Below, piece by piece: positions 38,171 through 49,489 of a DNA stretch of 64,000 bases. Position 1 is the first letter of the stretch, and every line of letters starts with the position of its first letter. Made by a program: the position numbers and the translations under genes. The notes below the pieces were generated by a model. It had not been told where the DNA came from and did not search any database. It was given only the letters and a program-made list of their open reading frames with translations. Origin of the DNA: Paraburkholderia saeva (GTDB lineage: Bacteria > Pseudomonadota > Gammaproteobacteria > Burkholderiales > Burkholderiaceae). The DNA is taken from contig NZ_CAJQZC010000002.1 of assembly GCF_907164555.1 (NCBI RefSeq), positions 186,001 to 250,000 of the forward strand. Direction: 5' to 3'.

Positions 38171-41008
38171 ATGAGCAACAAGAAAGCCGATTCGAAACCG
38201 CAGTCCCGCTACCCGGTCAACCTGCTCGACACCCCGTTCCCGATGCGCGGCGACCTGCCGAAGCGCGAACCGCAATGGGTGAAGGAGTGGCAGGAACGCA
38301 AGATCTACGAAAAGATCCGCGCCGCCTCAAAGGGCCGCAAGAAGTTCATCCTGCACGACGGCCCGCCGTATGCGAACGGCGACATCCACCTCGGCCACGC
38401 GGTGAACAAGATCCTGAAGGACATGATCGTCAAGGCGCGCAATCTCGCGGGCTTCGACGCGGTCTATGTGCCGGGCTGGGATTGCCACGGCATGCCGATC
38501 GAAATCCAGATCGAAAAACAGTTCGGCAAGTCGCTTCCGGCCATCGAAGTGATGCAGAAGGCGCGCGCCTACGCGAGCGAGCAGATCGAAAAGCAGAAGG
38601 TCGGGTTCCGCCGTCTCGGTGTGCTCGGCGACTGGGACAATCCGTACAGGACGATGAACTTCGCGAATGAAGCCGGCGAAATCCGCGCGCTCGCGAAGAT
38701 TATCGAAAAAGGCTACGTGTTCCGCGGCCTGAAGCCGGTGAACTGGTGCTTCGACTGCGGTTCGGCGCTAGCCGAAGCGGAAGTCGAATACAAGGACAAG
38801 ACCGATCCGACGATCGACGTGCTGTTCAGCTTCGCCGAACCGGAAAAAACCGCGCAGGCGTTCGGCCTTGCGGCGCTGCCGCGCAGCGAAGGCGGCATCG
38901 TCATCTGGACCACGACGCCGTGGACGATTCCCGCCAACCAGGCGCTGAACGTCCATCCGGAGATCACGTACGCGCTCGTCGATACGCCGCGTGGCCTGCT
39001 GATTCTCGCTGAGGAGCGCGTCGAGGCGTGCCTGAAGCAATACGGTCTGGAAGGCCACGTGATCGCGACCGCACCGGGTGCGAACCTCGCGAACGTGCGT
39101 TTCCGTCATCCGCTCGCGTCCGCCCATCCGGACTATCGCCGCACGTCGCCGGTCTATCTCGGCGACTACGTGACGACCGAAACGGGTACGGGCATCGTGC
39201 ACTCGTCGCCGGCGTACGGCGTGGAAGACTTCGTGTCGAGCAAGGCGCATGGCATGGCGGACTCCGACATCATCGGTCCGGTGATGGGCGATGGCCGCTA
39301 CATCGAATCGCTCGCGCTCTTCGGCGGGCTGTCGATCTGGGCGGCGAATCCGAAGATCGTCGAGGCGCTCGAAGCAGCCGGGACGCTACTACGCACCGAA
39401 AAGTACACGCACAGCTACATGCATTGCTGGCGCCACAAGACGCCGATCATCTATCGCGCAACGTCACAGTGGTTTGCCGGGATGGACGTCAAGCCGAACG
39501 ACACGGACAGGACGCTGCGCGAAACCGCGCTCGAAGGCATCGAAAACACCGCGTTTTATCCTTCGTGGGGCAAGCAGCGCCTCTTCAGCATGATCGCGAA
39601 CCGCCCTGACTGGACGCTGTCGCGTCAACGTCAGTGGGGCGTGCCGATGGCGTTCTTCGTGCACAAGGAAACGGGCGAACTGCATCCGCGCACGCTGGAA
39701 CTGCTCGAAGAAGTCGCGAAGCGCGTCGAGCAGGGCGGCATCGAAACGTGGCAGTCGCTCGATCCGCGCGAGCTGCTCGGCGACGACGCGAACCTGTACG
39801 AAAAGAACCGCGACACGCTCGACGTCTGGTTCGATTCGGGCACGACGCACTGGCATGTGCTGCGCGGCTCGCACAAGGACGAACTGCAGTTCCCGGCCGA
39901 CCTGTATCTCGAAGGTTCGGACCAGCATCGCGGCTGGTTCCACTCGTCGCTGCTGACGGCTTCGATGCTCGACGGCCGTCCGCCGTACAACGCGCTCTTG
40001 ACGCATGGCTTCACCGTCGACGGCGAAGGCCGCAAGATGAGCAAGTCGCTCGGCAACGGTATCGATCCGCACGAAGTGGCGAACCGTCTCGGCGCGGAAA
40101 TCATCCGCCTGTGGATCGCCTCGACCGACTATTCGGGCGAACTCGCGATCTCCGAGGAAATCCTGAAGCGTGTGACGGAAGGCTATCGTCGCATCCGCAA
40201 CACGCTGCGCTTCCTGCTCGCGAACCTGTCGGATTTCGACTTCGCGAAAGATGCGCGCCCGGTCGAAGACTGGCTCGAAATCGACCGTTACGCGGTTGCG
40301 ATGGCGGCCGGCCTGCAGGCCGACGTGCTCGCGCACTACGAGAAGTACGAGTTCCACCCGGTCGTCGCGAAGCTGCAGACGTTCTGCTCCGAAGATCTCG
40401 GCGGTTTCTATCTCGACGTGCTGAAGGATCGCCTCTACACCACGGCCACCGACTCCGTCGCACGCCGTTCGGCACAGACGGCGCTGTATCACATCGCGCA
40501 CGGTCTGCTGCGTCTGATGGCGCCGTTCCTGTCGTTCACCGCCGAAGAAGCCTGGAAGATCTTCCAGCCGTCGAACGAAACGATCTTCACGGAGACGTAT
40601 CACACGTGGCCGGAAGTGCCGCAATCGGCGGCGCTCGTCGACAAGTGGACGCTGCTGCGCGAAGTGCGCGGCAGCGTGACGAAGGCGCTGGAAGAAGCGC
40701 GCGTCGCGAACCTGATCGGCTCGTCGCTGCAGGCGGAAGTCGAAATCCGCGCGAGCGGCGCGCGTTACGACGCACTGACGAGTCTCGGCGACGACCTCAA
40801 GTTCGTGCTGATCACGTCGGCTGCGACCGTCGTGAAGGTCGAGACCGTCGAGGAAGAAGGCGTCGAAGTCATCGCCTCGAAGTATCTGAAGTGCGAACGC
40901 TGCTGGCACTATCGCGCGGACGTCGGCGCGCATGCCGATCACCCGACGCTCTGTGGCCGGTGCTTCAGCAACCTCTTCGGCAGCGGCGAAGAAAGGAGCG
41001 CGGCATAA
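38171..41008 (+). CDS. ileS: Isoleucyl-tRNA synthetase
   Basis: 945 residues, class I synthetase. The HIGH-type motif is DIHLGHA, the KMSKS loop is [11 protein letters not shown], and the editing domain lies between. The C-terminal zinc finger CERCWHY...CGRCF is present, so it is the bacterial mupirocin-sensitive type. Its stop overlaps the lspA start by one base. Confidence 0.98.
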   Translation: MSNKKADSKPQSRYPVNLLDTPFPMRGDLPKREPQWVKEWQERKIYEKIRAASKGRKKFILHDGPPYANGDIHLGHAVNKILKDMIVKARNLAGFDAVYVPGWDCHGMPIEIQIEKQFGKSLPAIEVMQKARAYASEQIEKQKVGFRRLGVLGDWDNPYRTMNFANEAGEIRALAKIIEKGYVFRGLKPVNWCFDCGSALAEAEVEYKDKTDPTIDVLFSFAEPEKTAQAFGLAALPRSEGGIVIWTTTPWTIPANQALNVHPEITYALVDTPRGLLILAEERVEACLKQYGLEGHVIATAPGANLANVRFRHPLASAHPDYRRTSPVYLGDYVTTETGTGIVHSSPAYGVEDFVSSKAHGMADSDIIGPVMGDGRYIESLALFGGLSIWAANPKIVEALEAAGTLLRTEKYTHSYMHCWRHKTPIIYRATSQWFAGMDVKPNDTDRTLRETALEGIENTAFYPSWGKQRLFSMIANRPDWTLSRQRQWGVPMAFFVHKETGELHPRTLELLEEVAKRVEQGGIETWQSLDPRELLGDDANLYEKNRDTLDVWFDSGTTHWHVLRGSHKDELQFPADLYLEGSDQHRGWFHSSLLTASMLDGRPPYNALLTHGFTVDGEGRKMSKSLGNGIDPHEVANRLGAEIIRLWIASTDYSGELAISEEILKRVTEGYRRIRNTLRFLLANLSDFDFAKDARPVEDWLEIDRYAVAMAAGLQADVLAHYEKYEFHPVVAKLQTFCSEDLGGFYLDVLKDRLYTTATDSVARRSAQTALYHIAHGLLRLMAPFLSFTAEEAWKIFQPSNETIFTETYHTWPEVPQSAALVDKWTLLREVRGSVTKALEEARVANLIGSSLQAEVEIRASGARYDALTSLGDDLKFVLITSAATVVKVETVEEEGVEVIASKYLKCERCWHYRADVGAHADHPTLCGRCFSNLFGSGEERSAA

Positions 41009-41511
41009 TGGCCAGAACGATGTCGAAACCCGCCGGCGGGTCGTCGCTGGCGCCGTGGCTGGGCGTCGCGCTGATCGTCATCCTGTTCGACCAGCTGTCG
41101 AAGATCGCAATTGCGAAGGTGCTTGCGTACGGCCAGTCGGTCCCGCTGGCGCCGTTCTTCAATCTCGTGCTCGTGTACAACCGCGGCGCGGCGTTCAGCT
41201 TTCTCGCGGCGGCCGGCGGCTGGCAGCGCTGGGTGTTCACGGCGCTCGGCGTGATCGCGGCGCTGGTAATCTGCTATCTGCTGAAGCGCCACGGCAACCA
41301 GAAGATGTTCTGCACGGCGCTGGCACTCATTCTGGGCGGCGCGCTCGGTAACGTGATCGACCGGCTGGTCTACGGCCACGTGATCGACTTTCTCGATTTT
41401 CACGTGCGCGCATGGCACTGGCCGGCGTTCAATATCGCCGACAGCGCGATCACGATTGGCGCCGCCTTGCTCGTGTTCGATGAACTGCGGCGCGTGCGCG
41501 GCGCGCGCTGA
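41008..41511 (+). CDS. lspA: Lipoprotein signal peptidase
   Basis: 167 residues with four membrane helices. Aspartic protease that removes the signal peptide of prolipoproteins. Catalytic motifs are [17 protein letters not shown] and [19 protein letters not shown] is also conserved. The TAATG junction with ileS and AAAGGAG ahead of it indicate coupled translation. Several lipoproteins in this window would be its substrates. Confidence 0.97.
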   Translation: MARTMSKPAGGSSLAPWLGVALIVILFDQLSKIAIAKVLAYGQSVPLAPFFNLVLVYNRGAAFSFLAAAGGWQRWVFTALGVIAALVICYLLKRHGNQKMFCTALALILGGALGNVIDRLVYGHVIDFLDFHVRAWHWPAFNIADSAITIGAALLVFDELRRVRGAR

Positions 41512-41583
41512 TCATCGGTATCCAGGCCGGCGCGACCTGCACCCAAAGGCGCGCCGGCCGTCATGCTTTGTCGGAGGCTCGCG

Positions 41584-42798
41584 TTGGCAACCGCAGAACT
41601 CGCTGGAAAACATCTCGTCCTCGGCATGACGGGCGGCATCGCCTGTTACAAGATCGCTGAACTCACGCGCCTCCTGACGAAGGCAGGCGCCACCGTGCAG
41701 GTCGCGATGACCGAAGCGGCCACGCAGTTCATCACGCCGGTCACGATGCAGGCGCTCTCCGGCCGGCCTGTCTACACGAGCCAGTGGGACACGCGCATCG
41801 ACAACAACATGCCGCACATCGATCTGTCGCGCGAAGCTGACGCGATCGTGATCGCGCCGGCATCGACGGATTTCCTCGCGAAGCTCGCCCACGGCATGGC
41901 CGACGATCTGCTGTCCACGCTGTGCGTGGCGCGCGACTGTCCGCTCCTCGTCGTGCCGGCGATGAACCGCCAGATGTGGATGAATCCGGCGACGCAACGC
42001 AACGTTGCCCAGTTGCGCGCCGACGGCATCGAAGTGCTCGGCCCGGACTCGGGCGCGCAGGCGTGCGGCGAAACCGGCGACGGGCGCATGCTCGAACCCG
42101 AAGCCACCTACGAAGCGATCGCATCGTTTTTCACGCCAAAGATCCTCGCCGGCCGCCGCGTGCTGCTGACCGCGGGTCCGACGTTCGAACCGCTCGATCC
42201 GGTGCGCGGCATCACGAACCGTTCGAGCGGCAAGATGGGCTTCGCGCTTGCACGCGCCGCGCAGCAGGCGGGCGCGGAAGTCCATCTCGTCGCCGGTCCG
42301 GTTGCGCTGGAGACGCCATGGGGCGTGTATCGCGAGGACGTGCAGACCGCGCAGCAGATGCATGACGCGGTCATGCGCGCCGTGTCCGGTTACGACATCT
42401 TCATCGGCGTCGCTGCGGTAGCCGACTGGCGCATCGATCACGTCGCCGAACACAAGATCAAGAAGAATGCGGACAAGTCTTTGCCTGTGTTCACGTTCGT
42501 CGAGAATCCGGACATTCTGGCCTCGGTGGCGAAGCTGCCGCATCCGCCCTTTTGCATCGGCTTTGCGGCCGAGAGCGGAAATCTCGACGTACACGGTGAA
42601 GAAAAGCGCGTGCGCAAGAACGTGCCGTTGCTGATCGGCAATCTCGGCCCGCAGACCTTCGGCCTCGACGACAACGAAGTCGTTCTCTTCGAAGCCAAAG
42701 GCGCGACGAAACTGCCGCGCGCGGACAAGCAGACGCTCGCGCGCGCGCTGATCGCCGAAATCGCGAAGCGCCTGCCGGATACGCGCCTCATCTCGTAA
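41584..42798 (+). CDS. coaBC: Bifunctional phosphopantothenoylcysteine decarboxylase / synthetase
   Basis: 404 residues. CoaC domain at about 1-185 (LGMTGGIACYKIAELTRLL, HIDLSRE, PAMNRQMW with the active-site Asn) and CoaB domain at about 190-400 (LLTAGPTFEPLDPVR, ITNRSSGKMG, AAVADWR). It makes 4'-phosphopantetheine for coenzyme A. Initiation at TTG 41584 (MATAELAGKH) is favoured by CGGAGG 6 bases upstream; an ATG at 41563 is in frame but has no ribosome site. Confidence 0.95.
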   Translation: MATAELAGKHLVLGMTGGIACYKIAELTRLLTKAGATVQVAMTEAATQFITPVTMQALSGRPVYTSQWDTRIDNNMPHIDLSREADAIVIAPASTDFLAKLAHGMADDLLSTLCVARDCPLLVVPAMNRQMWMNPATQRNVAQLRADGIEVLGPDSGAQACGETGDGRMLEPEATYEAIASFFTPKILAGRRVLLTAGPTFEPLDPVRGITNRSSGKMGFALARAAQQAGAEVHLVAGPVALETPWGVYREDVQTAQQMHDAVMRAVSGYDIFIGVAAVADWRIDHVAEHKIKKNADKSLPVFTFVENPDILASVAKLPHPPFCIGFAAESGNLDVHGEEKRVRKNVPLLIGNLGPQTFGLDDNEVVLFEAKGATKLPRADKQTLARALIAEIAKRLPDTRLIS

Positions 42799-42847
42799 CT
42801 GACGTGACGCGGCGCGCGTTGTATTCATCCTGAACCGGAGCGGAACC

Positions 42848-43849
42848 ATGACGCTACTTTCCGTGCTCGATCAAACCCCGGTCATCGACGGGCATTCGGT
42901 CGCGGACGCCGTGGCCGCTACCGTCGAACTCGCACAACTCGCCGACGACCTCGGCTACACGCGCTACTGGTGTGCCGAACATCACGGCCTGCGCGGCGTG
43001 TCGAACCCATGCCCGGAAGTCATGCTCGCGCGGCTCGGCAGCGTGACGAAACGCATCCGGCTCGGTTCGGGTGGCGTCATGCTGCCGTACTACAGTCCGT
43101 TCAAGCTCGCCGAACAGTTCCTGATGCTGGAGGCGCTCTTTCCGAGCCGGATCGATCTGGGCGTGGGACGCGCGCCGGGCGGCGACATGCGTACCGCGCA
43201 GGCGGTGGCCGCCGGCACGTATAACCGCGGCGATATTTTCCCGCAGCAGGTTGCCGATCTCGTCGGGCTGATGAACGGCACGCTGCCGCCGGAACACGTC
43301 GCGTACGGCGTGCTGCTGCAGCCGGCCGTCGAAACCCGTCCGCAGTTGTGGGTACTCGGCTCCAGCGACTTCGGCGGCATGCTGGCTGCGCAGCTGGGTC
43401 TGCGTTTTTCGTTTGCGCATTTCATCAACGCGCACTTCGGCCACCAGGTCGCGCAGGTATATCGCGAGCGCTTCACGGCCGGCAACGAAGCGAAGCCCTA
43501 TCTTGCCGCCGCCGTCTTCGTGATCTGCGCGGATACCGAGCAGGAAGCCGCCGACCTCGAAAAAGCTGTCGACCTGCGGCGCGTGCAGATGGCATACGGT
43601 TTGAACGCGCCGATTCCGTCGATCGAACAGGGCGTCGCGCAGGAATACGGCGAGCGCGAACAGCTCGTGATCTCGCGAGAAAAGCCGCGAAGCATCATTG
43701 GCACGCCGGAAAGCGTCACGGCGCGAATGCTCGCCATCCAGGAACAGTTCCAGGCCGATGAGCTGATCGTCCTGACCGTCGCCGGCAGCTATCGCGCACG
43801 TCTTCGCTCTTATGAACTTCTTGCCGAAGCGTTCCAGCTGGCGCGCTGA
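42848..43849 (+). CDS. LLM-class flavin-dependent oxidoreductase (luciferase-like)
   Basis: 333 residues, TIM-barrel bacterial luciferase-like fold. Motifs LSVLDQTPVIDG, YWCAEHHGLRGVSNPCPEVM and VGRAPGGD place it in the MsnO8-type LLM group (YhbW-like), FMN or F420-dependent enzymes of unknown substrate. It lies between coaBC and dut, two genes often adjacent, with 49 and 27 base gaps, so it is likely read on the same transcript. Confidence 0.88.
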   Translation: MTLLSVLDQTPVIDGHSVADAVAATVELAQLADDLGYTRYWCAEHHGLRGVSNPCPEVMLARLGSVTKRIRLGSGGVMLPYYSPFKLAEQFLMLEALFPSRIDLGVGRAPGGDMRTAQAVAAGTYNRGDIFPQQVADLVGLMNGTLPPEHVAYGVLLQPAVETRPQLWVLGSSDFGGMLAAQLGLRFSFAHFINAHFGHQVAQVYRERFTAGNEAKPYLAAAVFVICADTEQEAADLEKAVDLRRVQMAYGLNAPIPSIEQGVAQEYGEREQLVISREKPRSIIGTPESVTARMLAIQEQFQADELIVLTVAGSYRARLRSYELLAEAFQLAR

Positions 43850-43876
43850 GGTTTTTTTAATTCAACACGAACCTGC

Positions 43877-44323
43877 ATGAAACTCGACCTGAAGATTCTC
43901 GACGCGCGCATGCGCGAGCAGTTGCCCGCCTACGCGACCACCGGCAGTGCGGGCCTCGACCTGCGCGCCTGTATCGATGAACCGTTGACGCTGAAGCCCG
44001 GCGAAACTGCCCTGGTGCCGACAGGCCTCGCGATTCACGTCGGCGATCCGGGTTATGCAGCGCTTATCCTGCCGCGCTCGGGTCTCGGTCACAAGCACGG
44101 CATCGTGCTCGGCAACCTGGTCGGCCTGATCGATTCGGATTACCAGGGGCAACTGATGATTTCGACGTGGAACCGTGGCCAGACCGAGTTCACGCTGAAC
44201 CCGATGGAGCGCCTCGCGCAACTCGTGATCGTGCCGGTCGTGCAGGCCGAATTCAACATCGTGGACGACTTCGAAGAAAGCACGCGCGGTGCCGGCGGTT
44301 TCGGCAGCACGGGCAAGCACTGA
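43877..44323 (+). CDS. dut: dUTP diphosphatase
   Basis: 148 residues. Hydrolyses dUTP to dUMP, keeping uracil out of DNA. The five trimeric dUTPase motifs are in order: [37 protein letters not shown] and the C-terminal [12 protein letters not shown]-loop-like tail. Confidence 0.97.
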   Translation: MKLDLKILDARMREQLPAYATTGSAGLDLRACIDEPLTLKPGETALVPTGLAIHVGDPGYAALILPRSGLGHKHGIVLGNLVGLIDSDYQGQLMISTWNRGQTEFTLNPMERLAQLVIVPVVQAEFNIVDDFEESTRGAGGFGSTGKH

Positions 44324-44349
44324 ACGCGTTCGCTTTTCGCACGCAAATG

Positions 44350-44396
44350 CAAAAAGCAGAACGGCGCGGGGTTTAACCCGCGCCGTTCTGCTTTTG
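44350..44396. terminator. Long bidirectional terminator between dut and clpA
   Basis: A stem of about 19 bp (AAAAGCAGAACGGCGCGGG with its complement) around loop GTTTAA, with U-runs on both strands. Confidence 0.9.
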
Positions 44397-44418
44397 AACT
44401 ACACCTTAAGCCCAAGCG

Positions 44419-46716
44419 TTACTCGACTTCGATCGCTTCCGGATTCGGATTGCGCGGCGCCGGTGTTTCGTCGAAGGTCAACTGCACCTTGTCTTCAGCA
44501 TCGACGTCGACCGTCACGCGACCACCGCTCATCAGCTTGCCGAACAGCAGTTCATCAGCCAGCGCACGACGGATCGTGTCCTGGATCAGACGCTGCATCG
44601 GACGTGCGCCCATCAGCGGATCGAAACCGTGCTTCGCGAGATGCGCGCGCAGCGCGTCGGTGAAGAGCGCGTCGACCTTCTTCTCGTGCAACTGGTCTTC
44701 GAGCTGCATCAGGAACTTGTCGACCACGCGCATGATGATTTCTTCATCGAGCGAGCGGAAGCTGATTGTCGCGTCCAGACGGTTACGGAACTCCGGCGTG
44801 AACATGCGCTTGATATCGACCATTTCGTCGCCGGTTTCGCGGCGCGTCGTGAAGCCGATCGTCGACTTGTTCATCGACTCAGCGCCCGCATTCGTCGTCA
44901 TGATGATGATGACGTTGCGGAAGTCTGCCTTGCGGCCGTTGTTGTCCGTCAGCGTGCCGTGGTCCATCACCTGCAGCAGCACGTTGTAGATGTCCGGATG
45001 CGCCTTCTCGATTTCGTCGAGCAGCAACACGCAATGCGGCTTCTTCGTGACAGCTTCGGTCAAGAGACCACCCTGGTCGAAACCTACGTATCCCGGCGGC
45101 GCCCCGATCAGGCGGCTCACCGCGTGACGTTCCATGTATTCCGACATGTCGAAGCGGATCAGCTCGATGCCGAGCGTGAACGCGAGTTGCCGCGCCACTT
45201 CGGTCTTGCCGACGCCCGTCGGGCCGGAGAACAGGAACGCACCAATCGGTTTGTCCAGCTTGCCGAGACCGGCACGCGCCATCTTGATCGCGGCCGACAG
45301 CGCATCGATCGCCGGGTCTTGCCCGAACACGACGCTCTTCAGATCGCGATCGAGCGTCTGCAGCTTGCTGCGATCGTCCTGCGACACGCTTTGCGCCGGC
45401 ACACGCGCGATCTTCGAGATGATTTCCTCGATCTCGCCCTTGCCGATCGTCTTTTTCTGCTTCGACTTCGGCAGGATGCGTTGTGCCGCGCCCGCTTCGT
45501 CGATTACGTCGATCGCCTTGTCCGGCAGATGACGATCCGTGATGAAGCGCGCCGACAGTTCAGCCGCCGCGTTCAGCGCGCCCGACGAATACTTCACGCC
45601 GTGGTGCTCTTCGAAACGCGACTTGAGGCCGCGCAGGATCGCCACGGTCTGCTCGACGGTCGGCTCGGTCACGTCGACCTTCTGGAAACGACGCGACAGT
45701 GCCGCGTCCTTTTCGAAGATGCCACGATATTCCGTGAACGTCGTCGCGCCGATGCACTTCAGCGTGCCCGACGAGAGCGCCGGCTTCAGCAGGTTCGACG
45801 CGTCCAGCGTGCCGCCCGACGCAGCGCCTGCGCCGATCAGCGTATGGATTTCGTCGATGAAGAGAATCGCGTGCGGACGTTCCTTCAGTTCCTTGAGAAC
45901 CGTCTTCAGGCGTTGCTCGAAATCGCCGCGATACTTGGTGCCCGCGAGCAGCGCGCCCATGTCGAGCGAATACACCTGCGCATCCGCAAGAATGTCCGGC
46001 ACTTCGCCGCGCGTGATGCGCCAGGCGAGACCTTCGGCGATCGCCGTCTTGCCGACGCCGGCCTCACCGACCAGCAGCGGATTGTTCTTGCGCCGACGGC
46101 ACAGCACCTGCACCACGCGCTCGACTTCCGACTCGCGTCCGATCAGCGGATCGATGCGGCCGTCTTTCGCCATCTGGTTCAGGTTCTGCGTGAACTGTGC
46201 AAGCGGGGTTTCCTTCTGCGCAGCGGCTTCGTCGGACTCGGCGCTGGCGTCGCTCGCTTTCGCGGCGTCGGTGCTGTTCGTCTTCGCGATGCCGTGCGAG
46301 ATGAAGTTCACCACGTCCAGACGCGTCACGCCCTGCTGCTGCAGGTAGTAGACCGCGTGCGAATCCTTCTCGCCGAAAATCGCGACGAGAACGTTCGCGC
46401 CGGTGACTTCCTTCTTGCCGTTCGATGTCGACTGAACATGCATGATTGCGCGCTGGATCACGCGCTGGAAGCCGAGTGTCGGCTGCGTATCGACGTCGTC
46501 CGTGCCTGGCACGGTCGGCGTGTTGTCGTGAATGAAGTTGCGCAGGTTCTGACGCAGGTCTTCGATATTGGCCGCGCATGCGCGCAACACTTCTGCTGCC
46601 GTCGGATTGTCCAACAGGGCCAGTAAAAGATGTTCGACCGTTATGAACTCGTGCCGCGCCTGGCGTGCTTCCATGAACGCCATGTGCAGGCTGACTTCCA
46701 GTTCCTGGGCAATCAT
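44419..46716 (-). CDS. clpA: ATP-dependent Clp protease ATP-binding subunit ClpA
   Basis: 765 residues. N-domain ([18 protein letters not shown], then [10 protein letters not shown]), first AAA+ module (GEAGVGKT) and second AAA+ module ([33 protein letters not shown]). No ClpB-type middle coiled coil, so ClpA. It unfolds substrates for ClpP. ATG 46714-46716 overlaps the clpS stop by four bases. An acidic, Pro-rich tail ends the protein. Confidence 0.97.
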   Translation of the reverse strand: MIAQELEVSLHMAFMEARQARHEFITVEHLLLALLDNPTAAEVLRACAANIEDLRQNLRNFIHDNTPTVPGTDDVDTQPTLGFQRVIQRAIMHVQSTSNGKKEVTGANVLVAIFGEKDSHAVYYLQQQGVTRLDVVNFISHGIAKTNSTDAAKASDASAESDEAAAQKETPLAQFTQNLNQMAKDGRIDPLIGRESEVERVVQVLCRRRKNNPLLVGEAGVGKTAIAEGLAWRITRGEVPDILADAQVYSLDMGALLAGTKYRGDFEQRLKTVLKELKERPHAILFIDEIHTLIGAGAASGGTLDASNLLKPALSSGTLKCIGATTFTEYRGIFEKDAALSRRFQKVDVTEPTVEQTVAILRGLKSRFEEHHGVKYSSGALNAAAELSARFITDRHLPDKAIDVIDEAGAAQRILPKSKQKKTIGKGEIEEIISKIARVPAQSVSQDDRSKLQTLDRDLKSVVFGQDPAIDALSAAIKMARAGLGKLDKPIGAFLFSGPTGVGKTEVARQLAFTLGIELIRFDMSEYMERHAVSRLIGAPPGYVGFDQGGLLTEAVTKKPHCVLLLDEIEKAHPDIYNVLLQVMDHGTLTDNNGRKADFRNVIIIMTTNAGAESMNKSTIGFTTRRETGDEMVDIKRMFTPEFRNRLDATISFRSLDEEIIMRVVDKFLMQLEDQLHEKKVDALFTDALRAHLAKHGFDPLMGARPMQRLIQDTIRRALADELLFGKLMSGGRVTVDVDAEDKVQLTFDETPAPRNPNPEAIEVE

Positions 46717-47027
46717 GCTTCCTCCATCACACACTGCAGCGGATGCCCGGCCTGCCGTGCGTGGGTAACGACTTGCTCGACTTTGGTCGACGCGATGTCC
46801 CGCGTGTAGACCCCACAAACCCCCCGACCTTCGCGATGCACCTTCAACATCACCTGCGTTGCGGTCTCACGATCTTTATTGAAATACTCCTGCACGACCA
46901 TCACGACGAATTCCATCGGCGTGAAGTCGTCATTCAGCAGCACCACCTTGTACATGGCCGGCGGTTTCAGCTTCTGTTCCTGCCGCTCCAGTACGGTGCC
47001 GTCCTGCTTGTCCGGGATAATCGCCAT
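46713..47027 (-). CDS. clpS: ClpA adaptor ClpS
   Basis: 104 residues. N-end-rule adaptor that delivers substrates to Clp[19 protein letters not shown] holds the substrate pocket residues, and the C-terminal [17 protein letters not shown] is conserved. The start [10 protein letters not shown] is chosen; the 39-residue upstream extension is not family-like. Translationally coupled to clpA. Confidence 0.97.
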   Translation of the reverse strand: MAIIPDKQDGTVLERQEQKLKPPAMYKVVLLNDDFTPMEFVVMVVQEYFNKDRETATQVMLKVHREGRGVCGVYTRDIASTKVEQVVTHARQAGHPLQCVMEEA

Positions 47028-47395
47028 ACATCCAATTCTAAACAACCCGGGCAGGCCCGCAATCCTGCCAAAACCCGACCGGCTGGTCGGCGATCGGTTC
47101 GCCACCGCCTGACCGTACAGCCTTGTCACGCGTGAGTTCTGCATCGAGCCGATTGCGGATCCGGCTCACGGGACTGACCTGAAACCCATCCCGAAAAACT
47201 GCAGTCGAAACGAGTATCGCACAACCCGCCAGATCAGGCTGGAGACGACCGCGATGCTCGTCTGGTCTGAACCTCATGTGAGTCGATTATGCGTCTTTTC
47301 AAGATGCGCCGCTTGCGCCACCGCACATAAGAAAAGAAGGAAAAACCCTGGAAATTGGGTCTTTACAACGTGTCTACGGCCGTCTCAAAATTTTC
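47028..47395. other. Intergenic region clpS / cold-shock gene
   Basis: Holds the divergent control regions of clpS-clpA and the cold-shock gene. No ORF with a ribosome site and no further repeats were seen. Confidence 0.4.
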
Positions 47396-47424
47396 TTGAC
47401 AGTCGAATTAAGAGCCTCAACAAT
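47396..47424 (+). promoter_or_regulatory. Promoter of the cold-shock gene
   Basis: Perfect TTGACA at 47396-47401, 17-base spacer, AACAAT at 47419-47424. The predicted start near 47431 leaves a 5' untranslated region of about 130 bases, as is usual for temperature-sensing csp leaders. Confidence 0.55.
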
Positions 47425-47563
47425 CAAGCTGGCACTTTTTTCCACCCAGTCGGAATAACGGAAAAATGCCGTGGTGAGCTTGTAACGAGGAGCGACAGCA
47501 ACTGCGGTCGTTAAGCTTTTCGAGGGGCTCGTGGTAGGGACATGAGTTACAGGGGAAGTTGGT

Positions 47564-47770
47564 ATGGCAACTGGTACGGTCAAATGGTTCAATGACGCGA
47601 AAGGTTTCGGATTCATTACGCCCGACGAAGGCGGTGAGGATCTGTTTGCACACTTTTCGGCTATCCAGATGAACGGTTTCAAAACGCTCAAGGAAGGCCA
47701 GAAAGTAAGCTTCGAGGTCGTGCAAGGCCCCAAAGGCAAACAGGCATCGAACATCCAGGCTGCCGCCTGA
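47564..47770 (+). CDS. cspA: Cold-shock protein, CspA family
   Basis: 68 residues, a single cold-shock domain. RNP1 KGFGFI and RNP2 LFAHF bind single-stranded nucleic acid. It acts as an RNA chaperone. CAGGGGAAG precedes the ATG. The long leader suggests post-transcriptional control by temperature. Several paralogues are usual, so the exact cspA/cspC/cspD label is nominal. Confidence 0.95.
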   Translation: MATGTVKWFNDAKGFGFITPDEGGEDLFAHFSAIQMNGFKTLKEGQKVSFEVVQGPKGKQASNIQAAA

Positions 47771-47793
47771 TTCCGTTCGATACCCGAACCCTG

Positions 47794-47823
47794 AAAACCC
47801 GGCTTCGTGCCGGGTTTTTTCAT
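47794..47823. terminator. Terminator after the cold-shock gene
   Basis: AAAACCCGGC, TTCGT loop, GCCGGGTTTTTTC; also usable for the convergent multicopper oxidase. Confidence 0.87.
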
Positions 47824-47863
47824 TTTGTATTTCTGTTCAGCGGTCGAAATCGTGAGGTGGCGC

Positions 47864-49489
47864 TCAGATTACCCTGAGCGTGCCCATCATGCCGAGGTCC
47901 TCGTGTTCGAGGATGTGGCAGTGGAACATCCGGTCGCCCGCCATCTTCTGGACCGTCGCGATGTGCACGGTCTCCCCGGGCTCGACGTTCACCGTGTCGC
48001 GCCACGCGCGATACGGCTCGGGCGTCACGGCGCCGCCCCGCTCCCGTCCTGTCACCTGGAACTGCGTGCCGTGCAGATGGAACGGATGATCCATGTCGGT
48101 GCGATTCTCGATGGTCCACGCCTCGACTTCGTCGCGCCGGCTCGTCAGGGTGATGCGTTCTGGATCGAACGAAGCGCCGTTGATCATGAAGCGCATTCCC
48201 GCCGGCATGCCGTGGGCCGACGCACCAGGACGATGCATCGCGGCCATATCCATCGCCTCTGAAAAAACAACTGACTTCCGCGCGACTGGTGCAGGAAACG
48301 TCACGATGCTCCGCAACGTTTCGGGTATTGCACGCGTTCCAGCGCCAGCCTCACCGGCCGGCAGCGGTTCAAACGCGACATCGGCGAGTACGCGCGCCGG
48401 TTCGGGTGGCAGGCTGCCCTCCGACATCGCCATCTTGCGACGGTCGTAGATATCGGCGGTCAGCGCTGCCTGTGAGGGCGTGCTGCCGGCACGCACGATC
48501 ACTTCGGCGCGTTCGCCGGGCGCGAGCAGCAGTTCGGGCAGGCCGTCGCGCGGTTTTTCGAGCAGACCGCCGTCAGAGCCAACCTGAACGAAGCGCTGAC
48601 CGTCGCCGGGCGAAAATCTCAGATAGCGGGCACTGCACGCATTCCACAGGCGCCAGCGCTCGTCTTCCTTGACGGTGATGCGCGGACGGCGCGCGCCGTT
48701 CACCAGCACGAACTGCCCTTCGCGACCGTTCATCCAGTCCATCATGTCGTTGGCCGGAATCGTGCCGTCGGTGGCGAGTTTCAGGTCGGAGAAGAACAGA
48801 TGGCGCTCGGGAAAGGCGGCCAGCGGATCGTCGGCGGCACGGACGATGATCGGTCCGGCCAGCCCGCGAAAGACCTGTTCCGCCGACATCATGTGCGGAT
48901 GCGGGTGATACCAGTATGTGCCGGCACTTCCGGCCGGCAATGTGAAGCGGTACACATGCGTGGCGCCCGGCGCGACCATCGACGACGGATTGCCGTCCTG
49001 ATCCGGCGGGACCGGCAGACCGTGCCAGTGAATCGTCGACGGCTGCGGCAAGCGGTTCACGAAGCGGATCTCGACGGTGTCGCCTTCGCGGACATCGATG
49101 AGCGGGCCGATAACCGGGCCCTGCTCCGCCGTGGCCGCTGGCGGATTGTATTGCCAGAACGTCGTCGGTTTGCCGGAGAGCAGCGTGCGCTTTGCGGGCC
49201 GCGCGATCAGGGTCGCGCGAAAAAGACGTGGTTCGCTGCTTTCGTTCGTGAGCCGGCGCAGTTCTGCGAGCGGTGCGCCCGCGGGTAGCGCGTCGTGAGC
49301 GGCAAGCGGGACCTGCGTCGGCTTCTCTGCCGAAGGTTTTGCGTGCGACATACCGGCCATGTCCGGCATGTCGCCCATGCCCTCCATGCCCTGCATCGAA
49401 TGGCCTGTGTGCTGCGCGAAAGCGCCACGCGCAAACAGCGACGCGACGGCGACGCTGAGCGAGCGGGCGAGAAATTGCCTGCGAATCAT
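47864..49489 (-). CDS. Tat-exported multicopper oxidase
   Basis: 541 residues. The N-terminus MIRRQFLARS is a twin-arginine signal. Residues 27-50 are a Met/His-rich segment (repeats of the GMxxM kind) likely to bind Cu(I). Three cupredoxin domains carry the copper ligands: HWHG at 154-157, HPHPH at 195-199, HPFHLHG at 468-474 and HCHILEHEDLGM from 523, which supplies type 1 and type 3 sites. Probably a periplasmic cuprous oxidase of copper tolerance (CopA/CueO-like). A Cys/His-rich small protein gene lies 132 bases upstream on the same strand. Confidence 0.92.
   Translation of the reverse strand: MIRRQFLARSLSVAVASLFARGAFAQHTGHSMQGMEGMGDMPDMAGMSHAKPSAEKPTQVPLAAHDALPAGAPLAELRRLTNESSEPRLFRATLIARPAKRTLLSGKPTTFWQYNPPAATAEQGPVIGPLIDVREGDTVEIRFVNRLPQPSTIHWHGLPVPPDQDGNPSSMVAPGATHVYRFTLPAGSAGTYWYHPHPHMMSAEQVFRGLAGPIIVRAADDPLAAFPERHLFFSDLKLATDGTIPANDMMDWMNGREGQFVLVNGARRPRITVKEDERWRLWNACSARYLRFSPGDGQRFVQVGSDGGLLEKPRDGLPELLLAPGERAEVIVRAGSTPSQAALTADIYDRRKMAMSEGSLPPEPARVLADVAFEPLPAGEAGAGTRAIPETLRSIVTFPAPVARKSVVFSEAMDMAAMHRPGASAHGMPAGMRFMINGASFDPERITLTSRRDEVEAWTIENRTDMDHPFHLHGTQFQVTGRERGGAVTPEPYRAWRDTVNVEPGETVHIATVQKMAGDRMFHCHILEHEDLGMMGTLRVI

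Noticed and set aside
44629..46626. 665-codon plus-strand open frame opposite clpA
   Set aside because: Antisense shadow of an intact clpA, with no family likeness and no ribosome site.
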